The position numbers and the translations under genes are program-made. Shown piece by piece: positions 23,620 to 32,987 of a DNA stretch of 47,842 bases. Under the pieces are notes generated by a model, which searched no databases, was not told where the DNA came from, and saw only the letters and a list, made by a program, of their open reading frames with translations. The stretch is from Bacillota bacterium (lineage in GTDB: Bacteria > Bacillota > Clostridia > Peptostreptococcales > Anaerovoracaceae). The DNA is taken from contig JAUNQD010000014.1 of assembly GCA_030536355.1 (NCBI GenBank), forward strand, positions 1 to 47,842, read 5' to 3'. Within the stretch, counting starts at the first letter, position 1. Every line of letters begins with the position of its first letter.

Positions 23620-25233
23620 ATGAAAAGACTGAAAATAATAGTGATAGCTTTAGCAGTGATGATACTGGCACTTACTCTTCGTCTGGCATACATACAGGTG
23701 CTGGGCCACGAAGATCTGTCGGCGGCTACCAGGGCTCAGTCCCTTATTGCTTTGGAAGGAAGCAATACGAGGGGGATCATATACGATAGATACGGGCAGC
23801 CTCTCGTTGCTGATGAAAAACAATATATCTATATCATCAAGAATGAAAATTTCAACGAAAGGGCTAAGCAGTTGTTGAGAAAGATGGATGCAGGGCCTGT
23901 CAGCAGCGACAATGAAGGACATCAGGTGTATTCATCTCATCGATATGATAAGAAAGTGGGACGAAAACTCATAGAAGATAACGGTGCATATATCCTGCAA
24001 GCTTCAGCCAGATACGGAGATAGACAGACGGCTCCTCATCTCATAGGATATGTCAACAAGAAGGATTCATCGGGGGCTGCGGGGCTGGAGCTCATGTATG
24101 ATGACAGACTTTCAGGGTTGAACAGGCGGGTGTATGCGGCAGCAGACGTCAAAGGAAATATATTGCCCGGAAGAGGTCTTATCATCGCATCGGATGGAAA
24201 CAACGATTCTTATGTTACTGAAGGGATAAGGACGACTATAGATAAAGAGCTTCAGGAAGAAGTGGAGGAAATAATTGGAGAAGAGGATAACAACTGTGCC
24301 GTTGTAGTGCTGGACACTTCGACGGGAGGAGTAGCAGCCATGGCATGTACTCCGACGTTCGATCCCAATGATGTGACAGAGCATATAAAAAAGGGGAAGG
24401 ATGAATTGATCAACAAAGTGACCCAAGGCGAATACCCACCGGGCTCCGTATTTAAAATCGTGGTGGCAGCGGCAGCATTGGAAAATGGGGTAGATATAGA
24501 CAAGTCATATACGTGCAGCGGGCATGTGGAGCTTGACGGTATAACCATAGGATGCCTTACAGGAGGTGAAGAAGGACATGGAGAGATAAGTTTCAAAAAT
24601 GCTTTTGCTGAATCATGCAACAGTTTTTTTATCCGGCTGGGGCAGGAAGTCGGAGCAGATAAAATCGTTGAAATGGCAGAAGAGATGGGGCTGGGCGGAA
24701 AGGTTTTAGAGGGATATCCGCAGGAAGGATCAGGTCATGTCATGACAGAAGAGGAATATATAGGAAACGGGGTCGGCAATTTATGTATAGGGCAGGGAGA
24801 AATGTTGACTACTCCATTGCAGAATGCAGCTATGACAAATATCATAGCAAATGGAGGGGTAGATAAGGGCATACATCTTTTGATGGATGAAGAGCAGGAT
24901 GACAGAAAAGTCATATCATCTGAAACGGCAGATGAACTCCGTGAGATGATGGGGCTTACTGTAATGCAGGGGACCGGACGTATTTTAGGGATCGACGATG
25001 AGGGTGAACCTGTTGCGGCAGTCAAGACGGGAACAGCTCAGTATGGTGAAACCGGAGATGAAACAAGTCATGGATGGATAACAGGATTCACGCCGTATAA
25101 GGAACCTGAATATGTGATAACAGTATTGGTAGAAGGGGGTTCTTCGGGAAATGGAACGGCAGGACCGATCATGAGAAAGATAATTGAATACCTTGAAGAG
25201 TCGGGTAGCTACAGCAGACCGACTCTCGCTTGA
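23620..25233 (+). CDS. Class B penicillin-binding protein (PbpA/FtsI-like transpeptidase)
   Basis: A 537-residue protein with one N-terminal membrane helix, a reduced dimerisation region (about 45-200) and a transpeptidase domain. The active-site Ser is in GSVFK (about 275), SxN in ESCNSFF (about 330) and KTG in VKTGTAQ (about 468). It cross-links peptidoglycan outside the membrane. It is short compared with PBP2 at 27001. No FtsW/RodA gene is adjacent. Role in septation or spore cortex cannot be separated from sequence. It converges on sigK with only 16 bases between. Confidence 0.88.
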   Translation: MKRLKIIVIALAVMILALTLRLAYIQVLGHEDLSAATRAQSLIALEGSNTRGIIYDRYGQPLVADEKQYIYIIKNENFNERAKQLLRKMDAGPVSSDNEGHQVYSSHRYDKKVGRKLIEDNGAYILQASARYGDRQTAPHLIGYVNKKDSSGAAGLELMYDDRLSGLNRRVYAAADVKGNILPGRGLIIASDGNNDSYVTEGIRTTIDKELQEEVEEIIGEEDNNCAVVVLDTSTGGVAAMACTPTFDPNDVTEHIKKGKDELINKVTQGEYPPGSVFKIVVAAAALENGVDIDKSYTCSGHVELDGITIGCLTGGEEGHGEISFKNAFAESCNSFFIRLGQEVGADKIVEMAEEMGLGGKVLEGYPQEGSGHVMTEEEYIGNGVGNLCIGQGEMLTTPLQNAAMTNIIANGGVDKGIHLLMDEEQDDRKVISSETADELREMMGLTVMQGTGRILGIDDEGEPVAAVKTGTAQYGETGDETSHGWITGFTPYKEPEYVITVLVEGGSSGNGTAGPIMRKIIEYLEESGSYSRPTLA

Positions 25234-25249
25234 GGAAAGTATTGTTTTG

Positions 25250-25888
25250 TCAGACGGTATCCGGTTCGGCCAGGGATTCACGAAGTTTTTCGAGGGCTTT
25301 TTTCTCTATCCTCGATACGTATGAACGACTGATACCTAAAATGGCAGCTACTTCACGTTGTGTTCTCGGAGTGACGCCCAGGATCCCGTAACGATATATC
25401 AGCACCTTCTTTTCTCTGTCAGTAAGGATATGATCCAGGGTATCGATCATCTTGCGGATACGGATCTTGAGATCGAGATCATCAGCTATCTCATCGGGAT
25501 CTGTGCCGAGTATATCATTGAGACTTATTTCGTTGCCGTCTTTATCTGTTCCGATGGGAACATTAATGGAAACTTCAGCATTGTTCTTTTTCGATGATCT
25601 TATGACCATAAGGATCTCATTTTCTATGCATCTTGCTGCATAAGTGGCTAAACGTGTGGAGCGGCTGCTGCTATAAGTATTCACTGCTTTTATCAGACCG
25701 ATAGTACCTATGGAAATGAAGTCATCCATGGTATGGAACTGGGAAGAATATTTCCTTGCCACATGGGCGACAAGTCTGAGGTTTCGTTCGATCAGAATTT
25801 TTTTAGCTTCCTCGTCTCCGTTTTCGCTGGCTTCGATATAATACTTTTCCTCTTTTTCGGTCAGTGGATTAGGAAAAGAAACGCTCAT
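25250..25888 (-). CDS. sigK: Sigma-K, late mother-cell sigma factor, without pro-sequence
   Basis: A 212-residue sigma factor with SigK-like [44 protein letters not shown] and the HTH TQREVAAILGISRSYVSRIEKKAL. The N terminus MSVSFPNPLTEKEEKYY aligns with the mature end of B. subtilis sigma-K, so the ~20-residue pro-sequence is missing. An in-frame TAA nine codons upstream of the ATG leaves no room for it. The frame is intact, so no skin-type element splits the gene. Purine-rich AGAGGGGGA serves as SD. Confidence 0.93.
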   Translation of the reverse strand: MSVSFPNPLTEKEEKYYIEASENGDEEAKKILIERNLRLVAHVARKYSSQFHTMDDFISIGTIGLIKAVNTYSSSRSTRLATYAARCIENEILMVIRSSKKNNAEVSINVPIGTDKDGNEISLNDILGTDPDEIADDLDLKIRIRKMIDTLDHILTDREKKVLIYRYGILGVTPRTQREVAAILGISRSYVSRIEKKALEKLRESLAEPDTV

Positions 25889-25913
25889 TATGTATCCCCC
25901 TCTGTAGATTTTT

Positions 25914-25942
25914 TACTATATGCAAAAATCAGAGGGGAAGTG
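25914..25942 (-). promoter_or_regulatory. Candidate sigma-K (or sigma-E) promoter of sigK
   Basis: On the minus strand GCATATAGTA (25914-25923) matches the sigma-K -10 pattern gCATAnnnTA. A CAC lies 16 bases upstream as a possible -35. It is 26 bases before the sigK ATG. The -35 is short and weak evidence. Confidence 0.45.
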
Positions 25943-25978
25943 CCTGACCTGCTTAAAATGGCCTGATTCTATTTCAGG

Positions 25979-26137
25979 CTATTTTCTTTCGAATGAAAGA
26001 CAGTCTGTACACTGATCAGTCTTAGGATTGCATTCGTGGCTGCCGACAGTGATGCAGTCCAGTGAGCAGTAGTCTGCAGTATTAGCGTGGTGCTGACAAT
26101 CCTCTACTGTACATTTGATGCTTTTGTTGATATCCAT
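25979..26137 (-). CDS. Small Cys-rich DUF1540 protein
   Basis: A 52-residue protein with Cys at regular spacing (IKCTVEDCQHHA, YCSLDCITVG, ECNPKTDQCTDC), the pattern of DUF1540. Such proteins probably bind metal; the function is unknown. The ATG at 26137 is chosen because GGAGG lies 8 bases before it; the longer frame to 26170 has no SD. Confidence 0.8.
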   Translation of the reverse strand: MDINKSIKCTVEDCQHHANTADYCSLDCITVGSHECNPKTDQCTDCLSFERK

Positions 26138-26230
26138 TTTGATTACCTCCAATAAAAATCTTTTCCTCATTTATTATTTCCTGAGAAGAAAAAAATATTT
26201 ATACAACAAACATTGAAGGAAGAAAATTTG

Positions 26231-26258
26231 TTGATAGAATGGTAAAATATGGTAAAAT
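26231..26258 (+). promoter_or_regulatory. Promoter of radC
   Basis: TTGATA (26231-26236), 16 bases, TAAAAT (26253-26258). The spacer contains a direct repeat of ATGGTAAAAT. Confidence 0.6.
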
Positions 26259-26293
26259 AAACAAAGCTGATAAAAAAAGGAGGATTGGGAAAA

Positions 26294-26971
26294 ATGAATA
26301 TCAGAGAATTGCCTGACAGCGAAAGGCCGAGGGAAAAACTGTTGAAAGAGGGCAAGGAGAAGCTGTCGAACATGGAGATACTGTCGATACTCGTCGGCAG
26401 TGGGACCAAGGAAAGATCGGCCATGGAAGTGGCGGCAGAAATCATATCTCTGGACAGGACCGGGATAAAGTATTTGTCTGACTGTAGACCGGAGGAACTG
26501 AGCAGAGTGAAAGGTATAGGCAAGGCCAGAGCATGTGAGATACTGGCGGCGGTGGAATTGGGTAAGCGGATAGCTTCTGTGCCTGCGGAGGAAAAGGAAG
26601 TAATAAAGAGTTCTTCCCATATTGCAGACATTTTCATGGAGAGGATGCGCTATTACAAGAAAGAACACTTCTTAAGCATAATGATAAATGCAAAGGGGCA
26701 GATAATAGAGGAGACAGAGGTTTCCATAGGAGATCTGTGTTCCAGCACGACTCATCCCAGAGAAGTTTTCGTTGATGCCGTCAGGAGAAGTGCCGGATCA
26801 GTCATCTTCGTACATAATCATCCAAGCGGCGATCCCACTCCCAGTGAGATGGATATCACCACCAATAGGCGCTTGATGGAAGCGGGAGAGATCCTGGGTA
26901 TTCCCGTACTTGATCATATAATCATAGGTGATGGCAAGTATGTGAGCATGAGGGCGTCAGGGATGATGTGA
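26294..26971 (+). CDS. radC: RadC family protein (JAB/MPN+ metalloprotein)
   Basis: A 225-residue protein with an N-terminal HhH region (SRVKGIGKARACEILAAVELGKR) and a C-terminal JAB domain. The domain holds the metal motif HNHPSGDPTPSEMD. It was once linked to DNA repair, but the role is unsettled. ATG 26294 is preferred over TTG 26285 because AGGAGG would be too close to the TTG. In many Firmicutes radC heads the mreBCD-min cluster; here PBP2 follows directly. Confidence 0.92.
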   Translation: MNIRELPDSERPREKLLKEGKEKLSNMEILSILVGSGTKERSAMEVAAEIISLDRTGIKYLSDCRPEELSRVKGIGKARACEILAAVELGKRIASVPAEEKEVIKSSSHIADIFMERMRYYKKEHFLSIMINAKGQIIEETEVSIGDLCSSTTHPREVFVDAVRRSAGSVIFVHNHPSGDPTPSEMDITTNRRLMEAGEILGIPVLDHIIIGDGKYVSMRASGMM

Positions 26972-27000
26972 ACGTAGTTTTTGTTGGAGGGCTTTAGGGA

Positions 27001-29301
27001 TTGTCGGCAGAAAAGAAATCAAAGCACAGACTTATAACTTGCTTCATGGCTGCTTTAGGTGCCGTGCTTGTTGTGAGACTTCTGATGCTGACTGTAATAG
27101 AAAACGAAAAATGGGATTCCTATGCCGAAGATATGTCCAACAGATTTGTATATGAAACGGCCCCTCGCGGAGATATCGTGGACAGGAACGGGGATATCAT
27201 AGCTTCAAGCAGAGCAGAACACTCGGTGGTGATAAGCCGGGTGGATGTTAAAAGGGCAGCGGCATTGGAGTCTGCCTCAGAGATCCTGAAGATTTTAAGG
27301 TCTGAAGGAGAAGATATTTCGGTAACTGAACAACAAGTCAGTGAAGCCCTTGGAAACAAGGACTATTTATCGTATATGCCCATAGTGCTGGCTGAAGATG
27401 TAACTTCAGGGACAGTGAAAAAAATACAAGCGGCCGGATATCCTGGCATAACCATCGCGACAAACTACGTTCGTGAGTATCCCAAGGGTGCATTCGCCTC
27501 ACATATCATAGGGTATATGGGACGAATATCGGAAGACCAAGAGGAAGAATACATCATCGATAAAGGCTACAGAAAGGACGCGATGATCGGCAAGACAGGC
27601 ATAGAAAGATTATGCGAAGATGTATTGAAGGGTGAAGATGCAGTCAGCAGACTTCAAGTGGATTCCCTGGGAAATGTAACGAAGCTGATCGGAAAAAGCA
27701 GTGTGAAAAAAGGAGATACAGTCAGGCTTACCATAGATAACAGGCTTCAAGAAACTACAGAAGCTGCATTGGAAAGGGCGATTGAACAAGCTTCGCGTGG
27801 AGGTGTATTCAGCAGTAAATACGGTGAAAGAAGCATGGTATATGCTCCGAAGGTCGGATCAGGAGCAGCTGTGGCGGTCGATGTTGAAACAGGTCAGGTC
27901 CTTGCTATTGCCAGCTATCCTGACTTTGACCCCAATGATTTTGTCGGAGGCATAAGCAGTAGCAAATGGAGATCGCTTCAGCAGAAGAATCCCAACGACC
28001 CTTTGAGTCCTGCACCTTTGTATAATATCGCCACCATGAGCGCCGTACAGCCCGGTTCTACATTCAAGCCTGTAACTGCACTGGCTGCACTCAGTGAAGG
28101 TATCGATGCAGAGATGACTATTTATGATAAGGGAAGGGTCAGGATCGGAAGTCAAAGCTTCGGTTGTTATCTGTGGAACAGTTACGGCAGCACTCACGGT
28201 TATACGAACATGTATGACGCCATAAGAGTATCATGCAATTATTACTTTTATAAGGTCGCCGAGAGGATCGGAAGCGATGTTATACTGGAAACTGCATCAA
28301 GATTAGGTCTTGGAGATAAGACAGGCATAGAAATAGAAGAAAGTGCCGGGCGTCTGCCATCAGAGGCTTTGAAAGTAAGTGCCAATAAAGCCGCTCTGAA
28401 GGATCATCTTTATGCGAACGCCGAAACATATTTTGAAAAGAGTGCCATTAAAGATAACGAAAACTTTGGAAAAAATATAGAAAAAATAATAAATTGGACA
28501 TTTAAAGACTTGACTTTAAATGAATTAATAGGCAAACTAAAAAAGGAAGATTTTATAAATAGAGATAATGTCAGACAGCTGGCTGAGGTATGCAAGAATA
28601 CGTATTGTGACGGTTCCGGATGGACGATCGGAGATACGTACAACATATCGATCGGACAGGGAGATAATGCTTATACTCCTGTGCAGATGGTTTCGTATAT
28701 TGCTGCACTGGGTAACGACGGTATCAGAAATGATCTGACTTTGATTTATGATGAGGAATCTTCAAGAAGTATCGGTCCGGCCGTAAACAAGGGTGACTTG
28801 GGAAAGGTCATCGATGCTATGACGAAGGTGGCTTCCGAACCGGGCGGATCCTTGTATGGAACTTTTAGCGAGTTTCCTTATGAGGTCGCAGGGAAAACGG
28901 GCACGGCGCAACGCGCAGGTAAGATCGATACCATTGACGAGAAAGATTACCTCAGAAGACATCTGCATCTGATAGCTCCTGATGTATCATTTTCACAAGC
29001 AGTGGCAGAAGCGGACAGGCTGATGAGCGAGTATCCGGATATCTACGATTCGGAGACCATCGCGTTACGCAGAGCTGTGATGAATCTCAGTAGCAGAGAC
29101 ATAACGTCTGAAGACATTGACGCATATAAGGATAATTACGATAATTTCGCATGGACAGTGGCATTGGCTCCTGCCGATGACCCTCAGATAGCGGTGGCCG
29201 TTATGCTGGTACAGGGCAGGGCTGCATCAAACGCTGCTCCTGTAGCCAGAGAAATCATAGGAAAGTACGGAGAAATTTCACGATGGGAAAAGTCATTTTA
29301 G
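27001..29301 (+). CDS. mrdA: Penicillin-binding protein 2 (MrdA-like), with two inserts
   Basis: A 766-residue class B PBP. It has one N-terminal helix, a dimerisation domain (about 50-230; RGDIVDRNGDIIA) and a transpeptidase domain with Ser in GSTFK (about 350), SxN in VSCNYYF (about 410) and KTG in AGKTGTAQ (about 631). Two segments exceed the common core: a Lys/Asn-rich A+T-rich stretch at about 460-540, and a helical stretch at about 640-715 just after KTG. TTG is the likely start: GGAGG lies 10 bases before it. It should cross-link side-wall peptidoglycan with RodA. Its last 19 bases overlap minD. Confidence 0.9.
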   Translation: MSAEKKSKHRLITCFMAALGAVLVVRLLMLTVIENEKWDSYAEDMSNRFVYETAPRGDIVDRNGDIIASSRAEHSVVISRVDVKRAAALESASEILKILRSEGEDISVTEQQVSEALGNKDYLSYMPIVLAEDVTSGTVKKIQAAGYPGITIATNYVREYPKGAFASHIIGYMGRISEDQEEEYIIDKGYRKDAMIGKTGIERLCEDVLKGEDAVSRLQVDSLGNVTKLIGKSSVKKGDTVRLTIDNRLQETTEAALERAIEQASRGGVFSSKYGERSMVYAPKVGSGAAVAVDVETGQVLAIASYPDFDPNDFVGGISSSKWRSLQQKNPNDPLSPAPLYNIATMSAVQPGSTFKPVTALAALSEGIDAEMTIYDKGRVRIGSQSFGCYLWNSYGSTHGYTNMYDAIRVSCNYYFYKVAERIGSDVILETASRLGLGDKTGIEIEESAGRLPSEALKVSANKAALKDHLYANAETYFEKSAIKDNENFGKNIEKIINWTFKDLTLNELIGKLKKEDFINRDNVRQLAEVCKNTYCDGSGWTIGDTYNISIGQGDNAYTPVQMVSYIAALGNDGIRNDLTLIYDEESSRSIGPAVNKGDLGKVIDAMTKVASEPGGSLYGTFSEFPYEVAGKTGTAQRAGKIDTIDEKDYLRRHLHLIAPDVSFSQAVAEADRLMSEYPDIYDSETIALRRAVMNLSSRDITSEDIDAYKDNYDNFAWTVALAPADDPQIAVAVMLVQGRAASNAAPVAREIIGKYGEISRWEKSF

Positions 29302-30002
29302 TTTCATCAGGTAAAGGTGGCACAGGGAAAACAATGTTTTCCGTCAATCTGGGTGCGACTCTTGCCAGACATGGAAGCAGAGTAATGCTTCTTGATATGG
29401 ACATGGGCCTCAGGAACATGGACATCTATTTGGGTATGGAAAACAAGGTCATCTATAACATAATGGATGTTGTTTCCGGGATTTGCCGTATCAAAAAAGC
29501 CATGCTCAAGGTGGATGGCTTCAACACTCTGTATTTCATGGCAGCATCACCGAGACGTGATGATCGCGACATGACTCCTCTCCATATGGAAGTACTCTGC
29601 AATAAATTGAGAAAATACTTCGACTACATCATAGTCGACTGTCCTGCAGGTATAGGCGATGCCTTCGATGTGGCAAGAGCTTCTGCTGACAAAACAGTCA
29701 TCGTAACAGAGCCTGAGGTGGCGTCACTCAGGGATGCGGACACTACAGAAAGATACCTTAGAGAGCAAGGAATGCAGAATATATATATCGTTGTGAATAA
29801 GGTCAAGGTCGAGCTGATGCAGGCAGGCCTAGTTCCGGCGTTGTCGGACATCATGGAAATGTTCAAAAGTCCTGTGGCAGGACTTATACAGTACGATGAA
29901 AACATACATATTTCGACAAACAAGGGCATTCCTATCGTTTGCAAAAATGGCACATACATAGAAAGAAACTTTATGGATATAGCAGCAAGGATATTAAGCT
30001 AA
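29283..30002 (+). CDS. MinD-like ParA family ATPase without the C-terminal membrane helix
   Basis: A 239-residue ATPase with the deviant Walker A KGGTGKT near residue 12, switch LLDMDMGLRNMDIYLG and Walker B YIIVDCPAGIG. The sequence is closest to MinD, which places the division site with MinC. It ends at NFMDIAARILS, before the amphipathic membrane-targeting helix usual in MinD. No minC or minE is nearby. FlhG-type or other MinD-like functions remain possible. It overlaps the PBP2 gene by 19 bases and ends at a terminator. Confidence 0.82.
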   Translation: MGKVILVSSGKGGTGKTMFSVNLGATLARHGSRVMLLDMDMGLRNMDIYLGMENKVIYNIMDVVSGICRIKKAMLKVDGFNTLYFMAASPRRDDRDMTPLHMEVLCNKLRKYFDYIIVDCPAGIGDAFDVARASADKTVIVTEPEVASLRDADTTERYLREQGMQNIYIVVNKVKVELMQAGLVPALSDIMEMFKSPVAGLIQYDENIHISTNKGIPIVCKNGTYIERNFMDIAARILS

Positions 30003-30005
30003 AAT

Positions 30006-30029
30006 AAGCCGGCGTCAAGCCGGCTTTTT
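30006..30029. terminator. Terminator between minD-like gene and rodA
   Basis: AGCCGGC-GTCAA-GCCGGCT is followed by T on the plus strand, between convergent genes. Confidence 0.85.
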
Positions 30030-30071
30030 CTATGAGCTGCTTATGATGCAAAGGCTTCCGTTGTTTCAGTA

Positions 30072-31169
30072 TCAGAGTCGCTGCCTGCAGCTGACACTGA
30101 GCAGAAGGCCTACACCCATCCATGCAGAGACCATAGAAGTACCTCCGTAGCTCATGAAGGGCAGAGTTATGCCTGTGACGGGCATCAGACCCATGGTCAT
30201 AGCGATGTTTTCGAATGACTGAAAGAAAAACATACCTGCGATGCCGGCACCGGTCAAGGCGCCTTGCAAGTCTTTGGCATATCGGGTGATCATAAGAGCA
30301 CGATATATCAAGAGAGCGAACAGTAGGATGATGACAAGACCACCGCAGAAACCGATGATTTCAACGGAAGCTGCGAAGATGAAATCAGACTGTGGGACGG
30401 GAAGAAAGCCAAGACTGCTCTGGGTCCCATTCATCCAGCCCTTCCCGAAGAGACCGCCTGATCCTATGGCGACTTTTGAATTCCATACTTGATAGTTTCC
30501 GGGGAGATCCAGATCGGCAGGATCCAGAAAGGCGTCGATCCTTTCTTTTTGATAATCTGCCAGAAAAAAATAGAACATGGGCAGCATCATGGTAAAAACC
30601 AGGGCGAAACGACCGATGATCTTAAGTTTGAGCCCGGAACAGAATATCATGAAGAGCCAAATGGCACAGTAGATGCATCCGCTGCCAAAATCTTCGCGAG
30701 AAACAAGCAAAATAAAAGGGAGCCCGTAAAGGGCTGCCGACAAGATACCGATGTTATCCGAAAGTGAAGAGGCTGATCTTGATAAGTACGATGCCATCAG
30801 CAATATGAAAGATATCTTGACTATTTCAGATGGCTGAAAGCTTATGAAACCCAAATCGATCCACGACCTGGCACCGTTGACCGATGTTCCCAGACCGGGG
30901 ATATAAACAAGAAGCAGCAGCATGATGCTTGAAATATATATTACTTTTTCCAGATCGGTGAAATACCTGTAGCCCAGCATCAGTATCACGCAGGCGAAGG
31001 TGATACCGATGACAAGAGCTGCAGATTGTATGATAACCTCCCTGGAAAGGAAGGGCGTTTTGTCATATGTGATGGCTGTCAGAGTGAATATTCCAATGAG
31101 TGACAGCGATACGGAGGAAGCGAATATCTTGTGGTCACATCGTTTGACCAAGTGCGAAAATTTGTTCAT
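30072..31169 (-). CDS. rodA: RodA, SEDS peptidoglycan polymerase
   Basis: A 365-residue protein with about ten membrane helices and SEDS motifs: NGARSWIDLGFISFQPSEIVKI, the Asp-containing REDFGSG loop, NYQVWNSKVAIGSGGLFGKGW and LPFMSYGGTSM near the end. It polymerises glycan strands with a class B PBP. ATG 31169 has GGAGG upstream; the extension to 31199 has no SD. It converges on mrdA-minD instead of following them. Confidence 0.93.
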   Translation of the reverse strand: MNKFSHLVKRCDHKIFASSVSLSLIGIFTLTAITYDKTPFLSREVIIQSAALVIGITFACVILMLGYRYFTDLEKVIYISSIMLLLLVYIPGLGTSVNGARSWIDLGFISFQPSEIVKISFILLMASYLSRSASSLSDNIGILSAALYGLPFILLVSREDFGSGCIYCAIWLFMIFCSGLKLKIIGRFALVFTMMLPMFYFFLADYQKERIDAFLDPADLDLPGNYQVWNSKVAIGSGGLFGKGWMNGTQSSLGFLPVPQSDFIFAASVEIIGFCGGLVIILLFALLIYRALMITRYAKDLQGALTGAGIAGMFFFQSFENIAMTMGLMPVTGITLPFMSYGGTSMVSAWMGVGLLLSVSCRQRL

Positions 31170-31187
31170 ATTGCGTCCTCCATTTCC

Positions 31188-31216
31188 TTGACTAGACAAA
31201 CAAAAAAGTCTATAAT
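31188..31216 (+). promoter_or_regulatory. Strong sigma-A promoter of rny
   Basis: TTGACT (31188-31193), 17 bases, TATAAT (31211-31216). About 120 bases of leader follow before rny. Confidence 0.85.
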
Positions 31217-31344
31217 AATATTGTGTGCTTTTAATTAAAATTTATTACCTTACGGTGATGTTTTGATATTTTACAAGTAACTTTGAATTTGATTATAAAA
31301 TTGCAAATTGAAAACTGAAAACTGAAGAAAAGGAGGGCAACTGT

Positions 31345-32889
31345 ATGGCAAACATAATCATACCTATAGTAGTTGGACTGGTTGCGCTTGCATTAGGGCT
31401 GCTGGTTGGATATATACTTAGAAAAACCGTTGGCGAAAAGACTATCGGAAATGCTGAACAGAAAGCTAAGAATTTGATCCTGGACGCTGAGAACAGAGCT
31501 GAAACTTTGAAGAAGGAAATGATCCTGGAAGCTAAGGAAGAAGCTCACAGACACAGGAGTGACGCAGAGAGGGAAATAAGGGAGAGAAGAAACGAAATCC
31601 AGAAATCAGAAAGAAGACTGGTACAGAAAGAAGAATCCATAGACAGAAAACTTGAAAATATTGAGAAGAAAGAAGAAAGCATCACAAATAAAGAAAAGAG
31701 TCTGATCAATAAACAGCAGGAAATGGATAAGCTGATCGCAAGACAGCTTGAAGAACTGGAAAAGATCTCAGGCTATTCCATCGAAGAAGCAAGAGAGATC
31801 ATCCTGCAGAAAGTTGAAAAGGAAGCAAGAAGCGACGCTGCTGCTTTGTATAAGGATATCGAAAACAAGGCTAAGGACGAAGCTGATAAGAAGGCTAAGG
31901 AAATCATCACAGGAGCGATCCAGAGATGTGCTGCAGACCACGTGGCCGAATCCACAGTATCTGTAGTTCCGCTGCCTAATGACGAAATGAAGGGCCGTAT
32001 CATCGGAAGAGAAGGACGTAACATCAGAGCTATCGAAACTCTGACAGGAATCGACCTGATCATAGATGACACACCTGAAGCAGTTATCCTTTCAGGGTTC
32101 GACCCTGTAAGAAGAGAGATCGCAAGACTGTCTCTCGAAAAACTGATCGTAGACGGAAGAATACATCCGGCTCGTATCGAAGAAACTGTAGAAAAATCAG
32201 AACGTGAAGTTAACGCTATCATCAAGGATGCAGGCGAACAGGCTACATTCGAAGTTGGTATCCACAACCTTCACCCTGAACTGATAAAGCTGCTGGGAAG
32301 ACTGAAGTACAGAACTTCCTACGGTCAAAATGTGCTGAAGCACTCCATCGAAGTGGCTCACCTGGCAGGACTGATGGCAGGAGAACTGGGACTTGATGTT
32401 ACTCTCGCTAAGCGAGCAGGTCTGCTCCACGACATCGGTAAGGCTCTCGACCACGAAAGAGAAGGTACTCACGTAGATATCGGTATCGAAGTGCTGAAGA
32501 AGTACAAGGAATCAGAAGCAGTTATCAACGGTATGGCTGCGCACCACGGAGACTACGAACCTAAGTCTATCGAAGCAGTGCTCATCGCTGCAGCAGATGC
32601 ACTGTCAGCAGCAAGACCTGGAGCAAGAAGAGAAACTCTCGAATCTTACATCAAGAGACTGCAGAAGCTTGAAGAGATCGCTAACACTACTGAAGGTGTT
32701 GAAAGATCGTTCGCTATCCAGGCCGGCAGAGAAATCAGAATCATTGCGAAGCCTGATGAAGTGGGTGACGATGCTATCGCACTGCTGGCTAGAGATATCT
32801 CCAAGAAGATCGAATCTGAACTGGAATACCCTGGTCAGATCAAGGTCAACGTAGTGAGAGAAACAAGAGCTATCGACTACGCTAAATAG
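31345..32889 (+). CDS. rny: Ribonuclease Y
   Basis: A 514-residue endoribonuclease. It has an N-terminal membrane helix (about 5-25), a long coiled coil (about 30-200), a KH domain ([15 protein letters not shown]) and an HD domain ([12 protein letters not shown]). It is membrane-anchored and starts mRNA decay. AAGGAGGG precedes ATG. Monocistronic, with strong promoter and terminator. Confidence 0.97.
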   Translation: MANIIIPIVVGLVALALGLLVGYILRKTVGEKTIGNAEQKAKNLILDAENRAETLKKEMILEAKEEAHRHRSDAEREIRERRNEIQKSERRLVQKEESIDRKLENIEKKEESITNKEKSLINKQQEMDKLIARQLEELEKISGYSIEEAREIILQKVEKEARSDAAALYKDIENKAKDEADKKAKEIITGAIQRCAADHVAESTVSVVPLPNDEMKGRIIGREGRNIRAIETLTGIDLIIDDTPEAVILSGFDPVRREIARLSLEKLIVDGRIHPARIEETVEKSEREVNAIIKDAGEQATFEVGIHNLHPELIKLLGRLKYRTSYGQNVLKHSIEVAHLAGLMAGELGLDVTLAKRAGLLHDIGKALDHEREGTHVDIGIEVLKKYKESEAVINGMAAHHGDYEPKSIEAVLIAAADALSAARPGARRETLESYIKRLQKLEEIANTTEGVERSFAIQAGREIRIIAKPDEVGDDAIALLARDISKKIESELEYPGQIKVNVVRETRAIDYAK

Positions 32890-32913
32890 TCTGTAGTAAA
32901 CAATGTAATGAAT

Positions 32914-32952
32914 GAAGCAATGTCCGGCTTGTCCGGGTATTGCTTCTATTTA
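32914..32952 (+). terminator. Terminator after rny
   Basis: GAAGCAAT pairs with ATTGCTTC, with inner CCGG/CCGG, followed by a T-rich run. Confidence 0.75.
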
Positions 32953-32987
32953 TGAATATAGTTTTTCGATTTTCGAAAGGAAAAGAA

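Noticed and set aside
26236..26258. ATGGTAAAAT direct repeat as iteron or operator
   Set aside because: Only two 10-base copies within a promoter spacer and -10; more likely simple A+T-rich coincidence.
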